Positions 55,323 through 64,000 of a stretch of DNA of 64,000 bases are shown one piece after another. Location: contig NZ_JAKRNJ010000002.1 of NCBI RefSeq assembly GCF_022346925.1, positions 1 to 64,000 of the forward strand, given 5' to 3'. The translations under genes and the position numbers were made by a program. Position 1 is the stretch's first letter, and every line of letters begins with the position of its first letter. The DNA is from Microvirga sp. ACRRW. Its GTDB lineage: Bacteria > Pseudomonadota > Alphaproteobacteria > Rhizobiales > Beijerinckiaceae. The notes below the pieces were generated by a model, which saw nothing but the letters and a program-made list of their open reading frames with translations, was not told the origin of the DNA and did not search any database.

Positions 55323-55353
55323 AAAAAAGCGGAGGCCAAGGCCTCCGCTTTTT
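55323..55353. terminator. Bidirectional terminator after murA
   Basis: AAAAAGCGGAGGCC and GGCCTCCGCTTTTT form a perfect stem with an AA loop, A's on one side and T's on the other. It serves murA and the convergent small secreted-protein gene. Confidence 0.9.
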
Positions 55354-55356
55354 GCA

Positions 55357-55740
55357 TCATCTCTGAATATTGCCGCGCTTGAGCCCGAATCCCGGGATGT
55401 CGCAGCTGCACCGAGCCCCCGACCGCAGGGATTGCGGATACCCGCAGCTGCCGCGAGACGTCACGCAGAGGCTGCCGAACCGTTCAGCCTGGCGGTACCT
55501 GTCGCGCCTCGGCTGGGCATAGTACCGGTCTTCGCGCCATTCCCGGCCGCGCCTGGGGCCGTAGCCGTAGTCCGAGCGCTCTTCATAATAGTCGTAGCGC
55601 GGCATCCGCTGCATCCGCTCCGCCCTTGCGTCGCCTTGGGACGGCGGGGCGGGCTCACCGTAATACCTTTCATAATATTGGGCCGAGGCCGGGCCGGCGA
55701 GGGCCACGGTCGCCAGGGCTGCAAGCAGAACAGATTTCAT
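55357..55740 (-). CDS. Small secreted Tyr/Arg-rich protein with C-terminal cysteines
   Basis: 127 aa. Signal peptide SVLLAALATVALAGPASAQ, then a low-complexity YY/R-rich middle (MPRYDYYEERSDYGYGPRR), then five Cys in LCVTSRGSCGYPQSL and ARCSCDIPG, likely disulfide-bonded. No known function. Tail-to-tail with murA across a strong terminator. Confidence 0.75.
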   Translation of the reverse strand: MKSVLLAALATVALAGPASAQYYERYYGEPAPPSQGDARAERMQRMPRYDYYEERSDYGYGPRRGREWREDRYYAQPRRDRYRQAERFGSLCVTSRGSCGYPQSLRSGARCSCDIPGFGLKRGNIQR

Positions 55741-55871
55741 CCGGCGTCTCCTTCGTGATGATTTCGGATACGATAAGGGCTGAAAGCTGAACCCGTGCTG
55801 ACCTGAAAAGGTTGCGGGGAGAACCGGGGCTCTCTACCTAAACGTTAAAGTTCAACATAGGTTGGCAGACC

Positions 55872-56309
55872 ATGGACCTCCTGAAACTCGTTGCGTTCGA
55901 CCCGGAAGACCTTGCCGTCATCTCGGCCCACCTGCAGGATTCGCTGCTGCGGGTCGGTGACATCGTCTACCTCCCCAAGGAGCGCCGCTTCGCGATCCAG
56001 ACGCGCCGGTACGATTGGGAAGCCTCCACCCCCCAGCGCCGCCTGACCTGCATGCATTTCGAGCATGTGAAGGCGGTGCGCGTGCGCGGCATCGACCAGT
56101 CCAACAAGGATGCCGTTCTTAACCTTCTCGCCATTGCATTCGAGGGAGGAGAGGCTCCTTCCGGCACGGCCACCTTGATCTTTGCCGACGGCGGAGCCAT
56201 CCAGGTGGACCTGGAGTGCGTTGAAATGCAGATGAAAGACATTGGCCCCGTCTGGGCCGCCGAGAGCCGCCCCGAGCACGAAGACCTTTCGCCGGCGGAG
56301 CGCCTGTGA
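55872..56309 (+). CDS. DUF2948 family protein
   Basis: 145 aa. KLVAFDPEDLAVISAHLQDSLLRVGDI and RRLTCMHFEHVKAVRVRGID are the family hallmarks. Cytoplasmic, function unknown, conserved next to hisD in Rhizobiales. Its TGA overlaps the hisD ATG. Confidence 0.9.
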   Translation: MDLLKLVAFDPEDLAVISAHLQDSLLRVGDIVYLPKERRFAIQTRRYDWEASTPQRRLTCMHFEHVKAVRVRGIDQSNKDAVLNLLAIAFEGGEAPSGTATLIFADGGAIQVDLECVEMQMKDIGPVWAAESRPEHEDLSPAERL

Positions 56310-57601
56310 TGGTTCAAAGGCTCGATGCGCGGGACGCCTCGTTTCCTTCGTCCTTTGCCGCTTTGCTGTCGGCCAAGCGCGAAGTGTCTGAGGATGTGGA
56401 CCAGGCGGTGCGCGCCATCATCGAGGATGTGGTGGTCAAGGGCGACGAGGCTCTCATCGACTACACCTACCGCTTCGATGGCTTGGCGCTTCAGCCCGAG
56501 ACGCTAAGGATCTCCGACGCGGAGATCGACGCGGCTGAAGCCCAGTGCCCGAAAGAGGCGCTCGAGGCGCTATCCCTCGCGAAGCAGCGCATCGAGACCT
56601 ACCACAGCGCGCAGCGGCCTGAAGATTCCCTGACGACCGATGCCTTGGGCGTCACGCTCGGCTGGCGCTGGACGGCCATCGAATCCGTCGGCCTCTACGT
56701 TCCGGGCGGCCGCGCGAGCTACCCGTCCTCCGTGCTCATGAATGCCGTTCCGGCGAAGGTCGCGGGCGTTCCGCGCATCGCCATGGTGGTGCCGACCCCA
56801 CGCGGTGAGACCAATCCGCTCGTGCTGGCTGCCGCGCGCCTGGCCGGCGTCGACGAGGTGTTCCGCATCGGCGGGGCGCAGGCCGTCGCGGCTCTGGCCT
56901 ACGGCACTCACAGCGTGACCCCTGTCGCCAAGATCGTAGGCCCCGGCAACGCCTATGTGGCCGCCGCCAAGCGCCGCGTGTTCGGGCAGGTGGGCATCGA
57001 CATGATCGCCGGCCCCTCCGAGGTGCTCATCCTCGCGGATTCCCACGCCAATCCCGATTGGATCGCCGCCGATCTTCTGGCCCAGGCCGAGCACGATCCC
57101 GCCGCGCAATCGATCCTGATCACCGACAGCGCCCCTCTCGCCGATGCCGTCGAGAAGGCGGTCGAAAAGCAGCTCCAGACGCTGCCGAAGGCGGAGATCG
57201 CCGGTGCGAGCTGGCGCGATTACGGCGCGATCATCCTGATCGACAGGCTCGAGAACGCCATCCCGCTCGTCGACCGCCTCGCGCCCGAGCATCTCGAGAT
57301 CGAAGCCGAAAATGCGGACGAGCTGGCCTCCCAGGTGCGCAACGCGGGCGCCATCTTCCTCGGCAGCCACACGCCCGAGGCCATCGGCGATTATGTGGGC
57401 GGCCCCAACCACGTTCTCCCCACGGCGCGTTCGGCCAGGTTCTCATCCGGCCTGGGGGTGCTTGACTTCATGAAGCGAACCTCGATCCTGAAATGCGATC
57501 CGGGAGCCTTGAGGGCGCTCGGCCCCGCAGCCATCGCGCTTGGGCGATCTGAGGGATTGGAAGGGCATGCAAGGTCCGTGGCGATCCGCCTGAACCTGTG
57601 A
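56309..57601 (+). CDS. hisD: Histidinol dehydrogenase
   Basis: 430 aa. Catalyses the last two oxidations of histidine synthesis (histidinol to histidine, NAD, zinc). [61 protein letters not shown] and the catalytic [11 protein letters not shown] and GPNHVLPT segments are intact. ATG 56309 chosen over the GTG at 56306. Confidence 0.96.
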   Translation: MVQRLDARDASFPSSFAALLSAKREVSEDVDQAVRAIIEDVVVKGDEALIDYTYRFDGLALQPETLRISDAEIDAAEAQCPKEALEALSLAKQRIETYHSAQRPEDSLTTDALGVTLGWRWTAIESVGLYVPGGRASYPSSVLMNAVPAKVAGVPRIAMVVPTPRGETNPLVLAAARLAGVDEVFRIGGAQAVAALAYGTHSVTPVAKIVGPGNAYVAAAKRRVFGQVGIDMIAGPSEVLILADSHANPDWIAADLLAQAEHDPAAQSILITDSAPLADAVEKAVEKQLQTLPKAEIAGASWRDYGAIILIDRLENAIPLVDRLAPEHLEIEAENADELASQVRNAGAIFLGSHTPEAIGDYVGGPNHVLPTARSARFSSGLGVLDFMKRTSILKCDPGALRALGPAAIALGRSEGLEGHARSVAIRLNL

Positions 57602-57618
57602 GGCTTTGCGGAGGGGGG

Positions 57619-58104
57619 ATGTCGAGCACAAGCAAGGAGGGGCACCGCCTGGTGGCGGTCACCCTCGACGAGGCATCCATCGGCCGCGGCAATCCCGATC
57701 AGGAGCATGAGCGGGCCATCGCCATCTACGACATTATCGAGGAGAACACCTTCTCGCTGCCGAACTATGACGGCGGCCCTTATGTGCTGCGCATCTCGCT
57801 GATCGAGAAAAAACTCTGCTTGGAGGTTTCATCGCAGGACGGCGCGCATCTTGTTTCGCATCATCTGTCGCTGACGCCGTTCCGAAAGGTGATCCGCGAT
57901 TACGAGATGATCTGCGACAGCTATTACCAGGCTATCCGCTCCGCATCGCCCGCGCAGATCGAGGCCATCGACATGGGGCGCAGGGGGCTGCACAACGAGG
58001 CGGCCGAGGTGTTGCGGCAGCGTCTCGACGGAAAGCTCATGGTCGATTTCGACACGGCACGCCGCCTGTTCACGCTGATCTTCGCGCTTCACTGGAAGGG
58101 CTGA
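57619..58104 (+). CDS. UPF0262 family protein
   Basis: 161 aa from ATG 57619, GGAGGGGGG directly upstream; frame is open from 57598. Core [21 protein letters not shown] and [27 protein letters not shown] define UPF0262, an alphaproteobacterial family of unknown function, conserved after hisD. Confidence 0.93.
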   Translation: MSSTSKEGHRLVAVTLDEASIGRGNPDQEHERAIAIYDIIEENTFSLPNYDGGPYVLRISLIEKKLCLEVSSQDGAHLVSHHLSLTPFRKVIRDYEMICDSYYQAIRSASPAQIEAIDMGRRGLHNEAAEVLRQRLDGKLMVDFDTARRLFTLIFALHWKG

Positions 58105-58107
58105 CGC

Positions 58108-58590
58108 GTGGAAGGCGCGCCTTTGAGACGAATCCATTCGGTTCTGTTTGTCTGCGCGATGAATTCCGTCCGTTCGCCCATGGCCGAGGCGATTGCGCGC
58201 CACTACTTCGGCAAGTCCATCTATGTGCAATCCGCAGGCGTGCGCAAAAGCGAGCCGGACGGCTTCATGGTGTCCACGCTCTCAGAAATCGGAATCGATG
58301 CTTCCAAGCACAAGCCGCGCACGCTGGAGGAGCTTGAGGAGTGGGAGGGATTGAACTTCGATCTCATCATCACCCTCTCGCCGGAGGCGCATCACGCTGC
58401 GCTCGAACTGACGCGCACCATCGCGGCGGATGTGGAATATTGGCCGACGCCGGACCCGACGATCACGCAAGGTTCGCGCGAACACATGCTCGATGCTTAT
58501 CGCAACATTCGCGACGGCCTGATGTATCGCATTCGCATGCGGCTCAAGCAGAGTTCACAGAAGAGCCCGGATCACGGAGAGGGTGCCTAG
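58108..58590 (+). CDS. Low-molecular-weight protein-tyrosine-phosphatase-fold protein
   Basis: 160 aa from GTG 58108, four bases after the previous stop. P-loop VLFVCAMNSVRSPMAE (Cys-X5-Arg-Ser) and the general acid in WPTPDPT are present. Related to tyrosine phosphatases and ArsC-type arsenate reductases; no ars genes nearby. Its 3' end overlaps the convergent AzlD gene by 36 bp. Confidence 0.88.
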   Translation: MEGAPLRRIHSVLFVCAMNSVRSPMAEAIARHYFGKSIYVQSAGVRKSEPDGFMVSTLSEIGIDASKHKPRTLEELEEWEGLNFDLIITLSPEAHHAALELTRTIAADVEYWPTPDPTITQGSREHMLDAYRNIRDGLMYRIRMRLKQSSQKSPDHGEGA

Positions 58591-58869
58591 GCCCGCGGCG
58601 AGACCGAGGAGATCGATGCGCGTTACGGCCATGACGGTGATGGCGGCGCCAAGTGCTACGAGCGCAGGCCATCCGTTGTCGATGGCAACGGGCAGGATCG
58701 TTGCGAGAATGATGGAGCCCGGCAATGCGCGAAGTCCGCGTTCGACGCGCGGCGTGATCCGCACATGGCTCATGAGAACCACGCCCGCGATGCGGCACAG
58801 GAACGTGACGAGCGTCATGCCCGCAATGGCGACGGCGGCGCCCCACGGGCTTGCGATGAACTCGCTCAT
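58555..58869 (-). CDS. azlD: AzlD family branched-chain amino acid exporter subunit
   Basis: 104 aa with three to four hydrophobic segments. Pairs with AzlC to export branched-chain amino acids. Begins SEFIASPWGAAVAIAGMTLVTFLCRIAGV; RALPGSIILATILPVA is typical. Start codon overlaps the azlC stop (ATGA). Confidence 0.87.
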   Translation of the reverse strand: MSEFIASPWGAAVAIAGMTLVTFLCRIAGVVLMSHVRITPRVERGLRALPGSIILATILPVAIDNGWPALVALGAAITVMAVTRIDLLGLAAGLGTLSVIRALL

Positions 58870-59567
58870 TCGATCAGCATCCCTGCAATGACGCCCGCGA
58901 GTGCGCCGGCGACGATGTAGCCGTAGCCCGGCAGCAGGGCGTGCGTGATGAATGACACGATGCCCGCCACAAGCCAGGGAAGGGCAGGGCGGGCGCCTTT
59001 CCAGAGCGGCACCAGCATGACGCTGAAGAAGATCGGCATCACGAGATCGAGGCCGAAGGTCTTAGGCTCGGGCACGAGCGCGCCCGCGAAGAAACCGACG
59101 ATGGTCGCGATCAGCCACACGACCCAGAGAATGACACCCGCGCCGAGAAGCACGCCCACATCGCGTCCGCCCTCGTTGTAGTAACGCGTGCCGATGAGCC
59201 AGCCTGCTTCCGTGATGAGAAAGAGATTGAGCGCACTGCGGGCGAGGGGCTCGTTGCGCAGCCACGGCTGGAGCGTCGCGCCCAGCAGGATCATGCGCGA
59301 ATTCACGACGGCGGTGACCGTCATGATGGTGAGAATGGTGGTTGGCGTCCAAACCTTCTGCCAGATTTCGAGACCCACCATCTGGGACGCGCCGGCATAG
59401 ACGAAGGCGCTCAACCCCACGGCTTCCGCGAAGGACAATCCCTTCTGGGACGCGGCCGTGCCGAAGGCGACGGCGAACATGATGAAGCCGGGAAAAGCAG
59501 GCAGCGAGGCACGCGCGCCGTGGCGAAAGCCTGCCATGGAAAAGAAAGGGCGGGGCGAGGAGGACAT
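58866..59567 (-). CDS. azlC: AzlC family branched-chain amino acid exporter subunit
   Basis: 233 aa, about seven membrane segments. FRHGARASLPAFPGFIMFAVAFGTAASQKGLS and VYAGASQMVGLEIW are typical of AzlC/YgaZ. Acts with AzlD in the inner membrane. Confidence 0.9.
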   Translation of the reverse strand: MSSSPRPFFSMAGFRHGARASLPAFPGFIMFAVAFGTAASQKGLSFAEAVGLSAFVYAGASQMVGLEIWQKVWTPTTILTIMTVTAVVNSRMILLGATLQPWLRNEPLARSALNLFLITEAGWLIGTRYYNEGGRDVGVLLGAGVILWVVWLIATIVGFFAGALVPEPKTFGLDLVMPIFFSVMLVPLWKGARPALPWLVAGIVSFITHALLPGYGYIVAGALAGVIAGMLIE

Positions 59568-59637
59568 GAGAATTAAGCTCTCTGCCCTCCAGCATCCCCG
59601 CCGTCAATGGTGACGAAGGTTGAGTATCGAAGCGTTC

Positions 59638-60306
59638 TTAGCCGACCGCACCGTTCAGGAACGGATAAATCTCATGGAAGCCCTCGTAGATCATCTTGAG
59701 CGCCACGTAGAGAATGATCGCCAGCCCCACATAGGCGATCCAGCGATAACGCTGGAGCAGGCGGGCGATGTAGGAAGCGGCGATGCCCATGAGGGCGATG
59801 GAGAGAAGAAGGCCGAAGGCCAGAATGTAAGGATGCTCGCGTGCCGCGCCGGCCACGGCGAGCACGTTGTCGAGGGACATCGACACGTCGGCGATCACGA
59901 TCTGCCAGGCTGCCTGAGAGAAGGTCTTGCGCGGAGCGCCGCCGGCAATGGTGCCGTCCTCGTTGAGGTCCTTGCCTTCAAGCGCCTCTTCGGCGGCCTC
60001 TTCCTGCTCGTGGGTGGTGCGCAGCTCGCGCCACATCTTCCAGCAGACCCACAGCAGCAGGATGCCACCGGCGAGCAACAGGCCCACGATCGCCAGAAGC
60101 TGCGTCGTGATGAGGGCGAAGATGATGCGCAGAACCGTGGCCGCGAGAACGCCGAGCAGGATCGCCTTGTTGCGCTGCTCCTTGGGCAGGCCCGCAGCGG
60201 CAAGGCCGATGACGATGGCGTTGTCGCCGGCCAGTGCCAGGTCGATGCCGACCACCATCAGGAAGGCTACGATCTCGGGAGGGAAAAATTGGGAGAGCTC
60301 AAACAT
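59638..60306 (-). CDS. TerC family integral membrane protein
   Basis: 222 aa from ATG 60306; the frame is open to 60465 but that part has no TM or ribosome site. TM segments carry acidic residues, GIDLALAGDNAIVIGLA and IVIADVSMSLDNVLAVAG, the TerC double DN motif. A cytosolic loop (EEAAEEALEGKDLNEDGT) splits the two halves. Manganese or metal export is the best guess for the family. Confidence 0.9.
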   Translation of the reverse strand: MFELSQFFPPEIVAFLMVVGIDLALAGDNAIVIGLAAAGLPKEQRNKAILLGVLAATVLRIIFALITTQLLAIVGLLLAGGILLLWVCWKMWRELRTTHEQEEAAEEALEGKDLNEDGTIAGGAPRKTFSQAAWQIVIADVSMSLDNVLAVAGAAREHPYILAFGLLLSIALMGIAASYIARLLQRYRWIAYVGLAIILYVALKMIYEGFHEIYPFLNGAVG

Positions 60307-60754
60307 GCGGTGCCTCGTTGGCGATTGAAGAGCAGCGCGTGCGATACTCTCAAGGAGACGCTTGTCCCGCATCGGCGTGGCCGGATTGACGGCCCTTGCG
60401 CATGATGCAGGCTCAACCGTCTTCCTGAACGAATCCAGGCCACCCTGGTTCATCCAGTCCGACATCGCCGCCCAAAGTATGAGCGACCAGAGGGGCCCGG
60501 CCTGGCTATAAGGGCGATCATCTAGCCAACCTGGGTCAGTCTATCAAGTCATGCCGCCCATGCTTCCAATGATGCGCCTGTGCCATATAAGGTTTTTTGC
60601 CACGCTTCGTTCCACGGGGCGGGTCAAAGGTGGACGGGGCATCTGTTGAGAAGCCTTGGGGTTTTGACGACAAAAGCTTGATCAGGGCCCAGGCCTTGGG
60701 CACAAATCGAGCGGAAAAATGAGGGCGCTTCTGGCGCCCATCGGGAGGTCATTC
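60307..60754. other. Gene-free region between terC and tctB
   Basis: 448 bases between divergent genes. No ORF with a ribosome site or RNA fold was recognised; in particular I could not see a yybP-ykoY manganese riboswitch that often precedes TerC genes. It should hold both promoters. Confidence 0.5.
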
Positions 60755-61423
60755 ATGCCTGCTTCTCACGAAGGCTCGGGCGTTTCCGGGCACCGTGGGC
60801 CGGTTCGCGCACCGCAAGGGATCGCCGGCGGCATCCTGCTCATCGCGCTTGCCGCCTTGGCGCTCTGGCTCACGCGGGATCTCGACCAGGGCACCCTGAA
60901 CGCCATGGGTCCGGCCATGCTGCCGCGCTGGCTCGCCATCGGCGTCGGCCTGTCGGGTTTGGCCCTGATCGCCTTCGCCTTCATTCGCGACGGCGAGCCG
61001 CTTGAGCGCTGGAGCCTGCGCGGTCCCTTCTTCGTTATTCTTGCGATCCTGGCCTTCGCCGTGACGATCAGGCCGTTCTCCCTCGGCTCGCTCACCATTC
61101 CGGGCCTCGGCGTTCTGGTGGCCGGGCCGCTCGCCATCATTCTCGGCGGCTATGCGACGAATGAGGCGCGCTTCAGGGATCTTCTCATCCTGGCGCTCAG
61201 CTTGACGCCTTTCTGCATGGTGCTTTTCGGCGATCTCCTGAACCTGCCTATCCCGATTTTCCCGCAAGCGATGGCAAGCCTCTTTCCGGCCGACTGGTCG
61301 CAAAAGGCGATCATGCGGCTCATGGCAGCTGTTCTGGTCGTGGCCGCGCTCGTGGTTTTCTTCACCACGCGGGGCTCGCGCAAGACCGCCATCGACGTTG
61401 CCGACCATAGCGGGAGAATCTGA
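60755..61423 (+). CDS. tctB: Tripartite tricarboxylate transporter, TctB small membrane subunit
   Basis: 222 aa from ATG 60755, with GGGAGG eight bases upstream; the frame is open from 60719. Four TM segments, low sequence conservation typical of TctB. Overlaps tctA by one base. Confidence 0.82.
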   Translation: MPASHEGSGVSGHRGPVRAPQGIAGGILLIALAALALWLTRDLDQGTLNAMGPAMLPRWLAIGVGLSGLALIAFAFIRDGEPLERWSLRGPFFVILAILAFAVTIRPFSLGSLTIPGLGVLVAGPLAIILGGYATNEARFRDLLILALSLTPFCMVLFGDLLNLPIPIFPQAMASLFPADWSQKAIMRLMAAVLVVAALVVFFTTRGSRKTAIDVADHSGRI

Positions 61424-62925
61424 TGAGCGATCTTCTCTCCAACCTGAGCCTCGGCTTTTCCGTCGCTCTCACCCTGCAGAACATCCTTCTCGCCTTTCTC
61501 GGCTGTCTCGTCGGCACCCTGATCGGCGTTCTGCCCGGCGTCGGTCCGATCGCGACCATCGCCATGCTGCTGCCGATCACCTTCGGGTTCGATCCGACCG
61601 GCGCGCTCATCATGCTCGCGGGCATTTATTACGGCGCGCAATACGGCGGTTCGACCACCGCGATCCTCGTCAACATTCCAGGCGAGGCGACCTCCGTCGT
61701 AACCGCTCTCGACGGGCACCAGATGGCGCGTCAGGGCCGCGCCGGCGTGGCGCTCGGCGTTGCCGCCATCGGTTCGTTCTTTGCAGGCACGGTGGCAACC
61801 CTCGTCATCGCGGCGCTCGGCGCACCGCTCACCGGTCTCGCTTTGCTCTTCGGGCCGACCGAGTATTTCTCGCTCATGGTGATGGGCCTTGTCTTCGCTG
61901 TGGTGCTTGCACGCGGCTCCATTCTCAAAGCCATCGCGATGATCCTCGTCGGCGTTCTGCTCTCCACGGTCGGTCTTGATCTCGAGACGGGCGAGGAGCG
62001 CATGACCTTCGGTCTTCCGTTCCTGTCTGACGGTATTGATTTCGCGGTGCTCGCCATGGGCATCTTCGGCATCGCCGAGATCATGCGCAATCTCGACCAT
62101 ACCGAGCATCGCGACGTGGTGCGCCAGTCCATCGGACGTCTGCTGCCGAACAAGGACGACTTCAAGCAAGCCTACAAGCCTGCGATCCGCGGCACGATCA
62201 TCGGCGCCATTCTCGGCATCCTGCCCGGCAACGGCGCCGTGCTCGGGCCGTTCGCGTCCTATACGCTGGAGAAGAAGCTCGCGAAGGATCCGCGCCGCTT
62301 CGGCCGCGGCGCCATCGAAGGCGTAGCAGGGCCTGAATCCGCCAACAATGCGGGCGCGCAGACCTCGTTCATTCCGCTGCTCACGCTTGGCATTCCGCCA
62401 AATGCGGTCATGGCACTCATGGTCGGCGCCATGACGATCCACGGCATCATCCCGGGCCCACAGGTCATGACCAAGAACCCGAACCTGTTCTGGGGCATGA
62501 TCGCTTCCATGTGGGTCGGCAACCTGATGCTGCTCATCATCAACCTGCCGCTCGTCGGCATGTGGGTGCGTTTGCTGAAGGTGCCTTATCGCCTGCTGTT
62601 CCCAGCGATCCTGATGTTCTGCTGCATCGGCATCTACTCCATCAACTCGCTACCGACGGACGTGATGTTCATCGCGCTCTTCGGGCTCGTCGGCTACACG
62701 CTGATGAAGTTCGGCTTCGAGCCTGCTCCCATGCTGCTCGGCTTCGTGCTGGGCAAGCTGATGGAAGAGAATTTGCGCCGCGCGCTCATCATCTCGCGCG
62801 GGTCTCTGGAAACCTTCATCGAGCGCCCGGTCAGCGCGGGCCTGCTCGCTGTTTCCGCAATTCTGCTGGTCATCGCGCTCCTGCCCTCCATACGAAAGGG
62901 GAGGGACGAGGTGTTCACGGAGTAG
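61423..62925 (+). CDS. tctA: Tripartite tricarboxylate transporter, TctA large membrane subunit
   Basis: 500 aa, about 11-12 TM segments. LGCLVGTLIGVLPGVGPIATIAMLLPITFG and GIYYGAQYGGSTTAILVNIPGEATSVVTALDGHQMARQGRAG are the TctA signature, mirrored in the second half by GAILGILPGNGAVLGPFASYTLE and GVAGPESANNAGAQTSFIPLLTLGIP. Secondary, cation-driven carboxylate import. Confidence 0.96.
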   Translation: MSDLLSNLSLGFSVALTLQNILLAFLGCLVGTLIGVLPGVGPIATIAMLLPITFGFDPTGALIMLAGIYYGAQYGGSTTAILVNIPGEATSVVTALDGHQMARQGRAGVALGVAAIGSFFAGTVATLVIAALGAPLTGLALLFGPTEYFSLMVMGLVFAVVLARGSILKAIAMILVGVLLSTVGLDLETGEERMTFGLPFLSDGIDFAVLAMGIFGIAEIMRNLDHTEHRDVVRQSIGRLLPNKDDFKQAYKPAIRGTIIGAILGILPGNGAVLGPFASYTLEKKLAKDPRRFGRGAIEGVAGPESANNAGAQTSFIPLLTLGIPPNAVMALMVGAMTIHGIIPGPQVMTKNPNLFWGMIASMWVGNLMLLIINLPLVGMWVRLLKVPYRLLFPAILMFCCIGIYSINSLPTDVMFIALFGLVGYTLMKFGFEPAPMLLGFVLGKLMEENLRRALIISRGSLETFIERPVSAGLLAVSAILLVIALLPSIRKGRDEVFTE

Positions 62926-62986
62926 CTTGCCTTCGGGGCCATGCTGCCCACAATGTAAGCCCATAACTTTCCTAGGGAGGAACTTG

Positions 62987-63961
62987 ATGAAGAAAATCGC
63001 ATTGGCTCTCGCCGCTGTGGCCGGTCTCGCCGCAACGGGCGCGCAGGCTCAGAACTATCCGACGCGCCCGATCACCATGATCGTGCCTTTCGCGGCCGGT
63101 GGACCGACGGATGTCGTAGCCCGTATCGTGACCGACCACATGTCCCGCACGCTCGGTCAACAGATCGTGATCGAAAACGTGGCAGGAGCAGGCGGTACCA
63201 CGGGCATCACCCGTGCTGCCCAGTCGCAGCCCGACGGCTACACCATCATGATGGGTCACATGGGCACGCACGGCGCTGCTCCCGCCCTCTATCCCAATCT
63301 TAAATACGATCCGACGAAGGATTTCGCCGCCATCGGCATGGCCGCAGGCACGCCCATTGTCATCGTGGCCAAGAAGGACTTCCCGGCCAACGATCTGAAG
63401 GGCTTCCTCGACTACATGAAGACCAATGCCGAGAAGGTGAACATGGCCCATGCAGGCGTGGGCTCGGTCTCCCACTCGACGGGTATCCTGTTCAATTCGA
63501 TCATCAAGGTGAAACCCACCATGGTGGCCTATCGCGGCACGGGCCCGGCCCTGAACGATCTCATGGCCAACACGGTCGATTACATGACCGACCAGATCGT
63601 CAACGTGGCTCCGCAGATCCAGGGCGGCAACATCAAGGCCTTCGCCATCGCGACTCCTGAGCGTTCGCCCGTTCTGCCGAACGTGCCCACCACCAAGGAA
63701 GCCGGCCTCGGCGATTATCAGGTCAGCGCCTGGAATGCCGTGTTCGCTCCGAAGGGCACGCCCCCGGATGTGGTGAAGAAGCTCAATGAGGCTCTCGTGA
63801 AGTCTCTCGACGACGAGAACACCAAGAAGCGCCTGCTGGAGCTGGGCGGCGTTCTGCCGAGCGCCGAGGAGAAGACCCCAGAAGGCCTCCAAAAGCTCGT
63901 CGACAGCGAAGTGGCCCGTTGGACCCCGGTCCTCAAGGCCGCCGGAGCCTCGGCCGAGTAA
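62987..63961 (+). CDS. tctC: Tripartite tricarboxylate transporter, TctC periplasmic binding protein
   Basis: 324 aa from ATG 62987 with AGGGAGGAA upstream. Signal peptide KKIALALAAVAGLAATGAQAQ, then the Bug/TctC motif YPTRPITMIVPFAAGGPTDVVARIV and ENVAGAGGTTGITRAAQSQPDGYT. Extracytoplasmic ligand capture, probably a di- or tricarboxylate. Order B-A-C is the reverse of the classic C-B-A. Confidence 0.95.
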   Translation: MKKIALALAAVAGLAATGAQAQNYPTRPITMIVPFAAGGPTDVVARIVTDHMSRTLGQQIVIENVAGAGGTTGITRAAQSQPDGYTIMMGHMGTHGAAPALYPNLKYDPTKDFAAIGMAAGTPIVIVAKKDFPANDLKGFLDYMKTNAEKVNMAHAGVGSVSHSTGILFNSIIKVKPTMVAYRGTGPALNDLMANTVDYMTDQIVNVAPQIQGGNIKAFAIATPERSPVLPNVPTTKEAGLGDYQVSAWNAVFAPKGTPPDVVKKLNEALVKSLDDENTKKRLLELGGVLPSAEEKTPEGLQKLVDSEVARWTPVLKAAGASAE

Positions 63962-64000
63962 GGCTTTTCGGTCTAACCCTTTGAAACGGCGGGCCCTTTG

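Noticed and set aside
60307-60600. yybP-ykoY manganese riboswitch upstream of terC
   Set aside because: I searched the minus-strand leader for the conserved GGGGAGUAG and GAGACC-type elements and did not find them.

Overview
The window is about 63-65% GC and densely coded. It reads as a chromosomal piece of a Hyphomicrobiales (Rhizobiales) alphaproteobacterium, possibly Methylobacteriaceae/Microvirga-like (genus is inference). The pointers are a C4-pathway 5-aminolevulinate synthase, the murA-DUF2948-hisD-UPF0262-phosphatase gene run typical of Rhizobiales, an SOS box of the alphaproteobacterial direct-repeat type (GTTC-N7-GTTC), and REP-like palindromes of the GTCATCCCGG type. No prophage, insertion sequence, CRISPR array or rRNA gene was seen. 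One tRNA (Thr, GGU) is present.

Layout. 1-649: gene-free leader with an SOS-type promoter firing leftward out of the window, nested palindromic repeats and a 30-bp operator-like palindrome. 650-6012: fatty-acid beta-oxidation operon (acyl-CoA dehydrogenase, thiolase, hydratase/3-hydroxyacyl-CoA dehydrogenase) with REP-like elements inside and after it. 6175-8613: DinB-like protein, thioesterase, DsbA-fold isomerase, Asp/Glu racemase. 8734-12243: very large histidine kinase with a solute-symporter sensor domain. 12431-17191: DoxX, VOC, MscL, aminotransferase, a candidate structured RNA and two multi-spanning membrane proteins. 17195-24830: RpiR-type regulator divergent from an amidohydrolase, an ethanolamine-type permease, a glutamine-synthetase-like ligase, an aldehyde dehydrogenase and an iron alcohol dehydrogenase, closed by a strong terminator. 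24833-29573: small secreted SH3 protein, cupin, FMN reductase with divergent HxlR regulator, AAC(3)-like acetyltransferase, HAD phosphatase, and an ion channel ending in a zinc ribbon. 29577-34977: ABC importer of the Fe3+/sugar-phosphate class with a linked inositol-monophosphatase-like enzyme. 35175-39009: Nudix, zinc alcohol dehydrogenase, small conserved genes and an unrecognised secreted protein. 39159-50350: two tandem RTX proteins (734 and 2219 aa), free-Met-sulfoxide reductase, and a serralysin-type metalloprotease. 50891-58590: diguanylate cyclase, tRNA-Thr, hemA, a 52-aa ORF, murA, hisD and neighbours. 58555-63961: AzlCD exporter, TerC, and a tripartite tricarboxylate transporter (TctB-TctA-TctC).

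How genes work together. The most interesting system is the 17-25 kb cluster. It contains an import permease, a glutamate-amine ligase homologue, two oxidoreductases and an amidohydrolase under a divergent RpiR regulator. This set would allow an amino alcohol such as ethanolamine to be captured as a gamma-glutamyl amide, oxidised in two steps and released, with no B12-dependent ammonia-lyase (none is present here). The second is the 39-50 kb secretion locus. Two tandem RTX paralogues each carry seven copies of a roughly 50-60-residue repeat at the N terminus, suggestive of a seven-bladed beta-propeller, and share a C-terminal secretion module. They sit near an RTX metalloprotease, with no type I secretion apparatus in the window.
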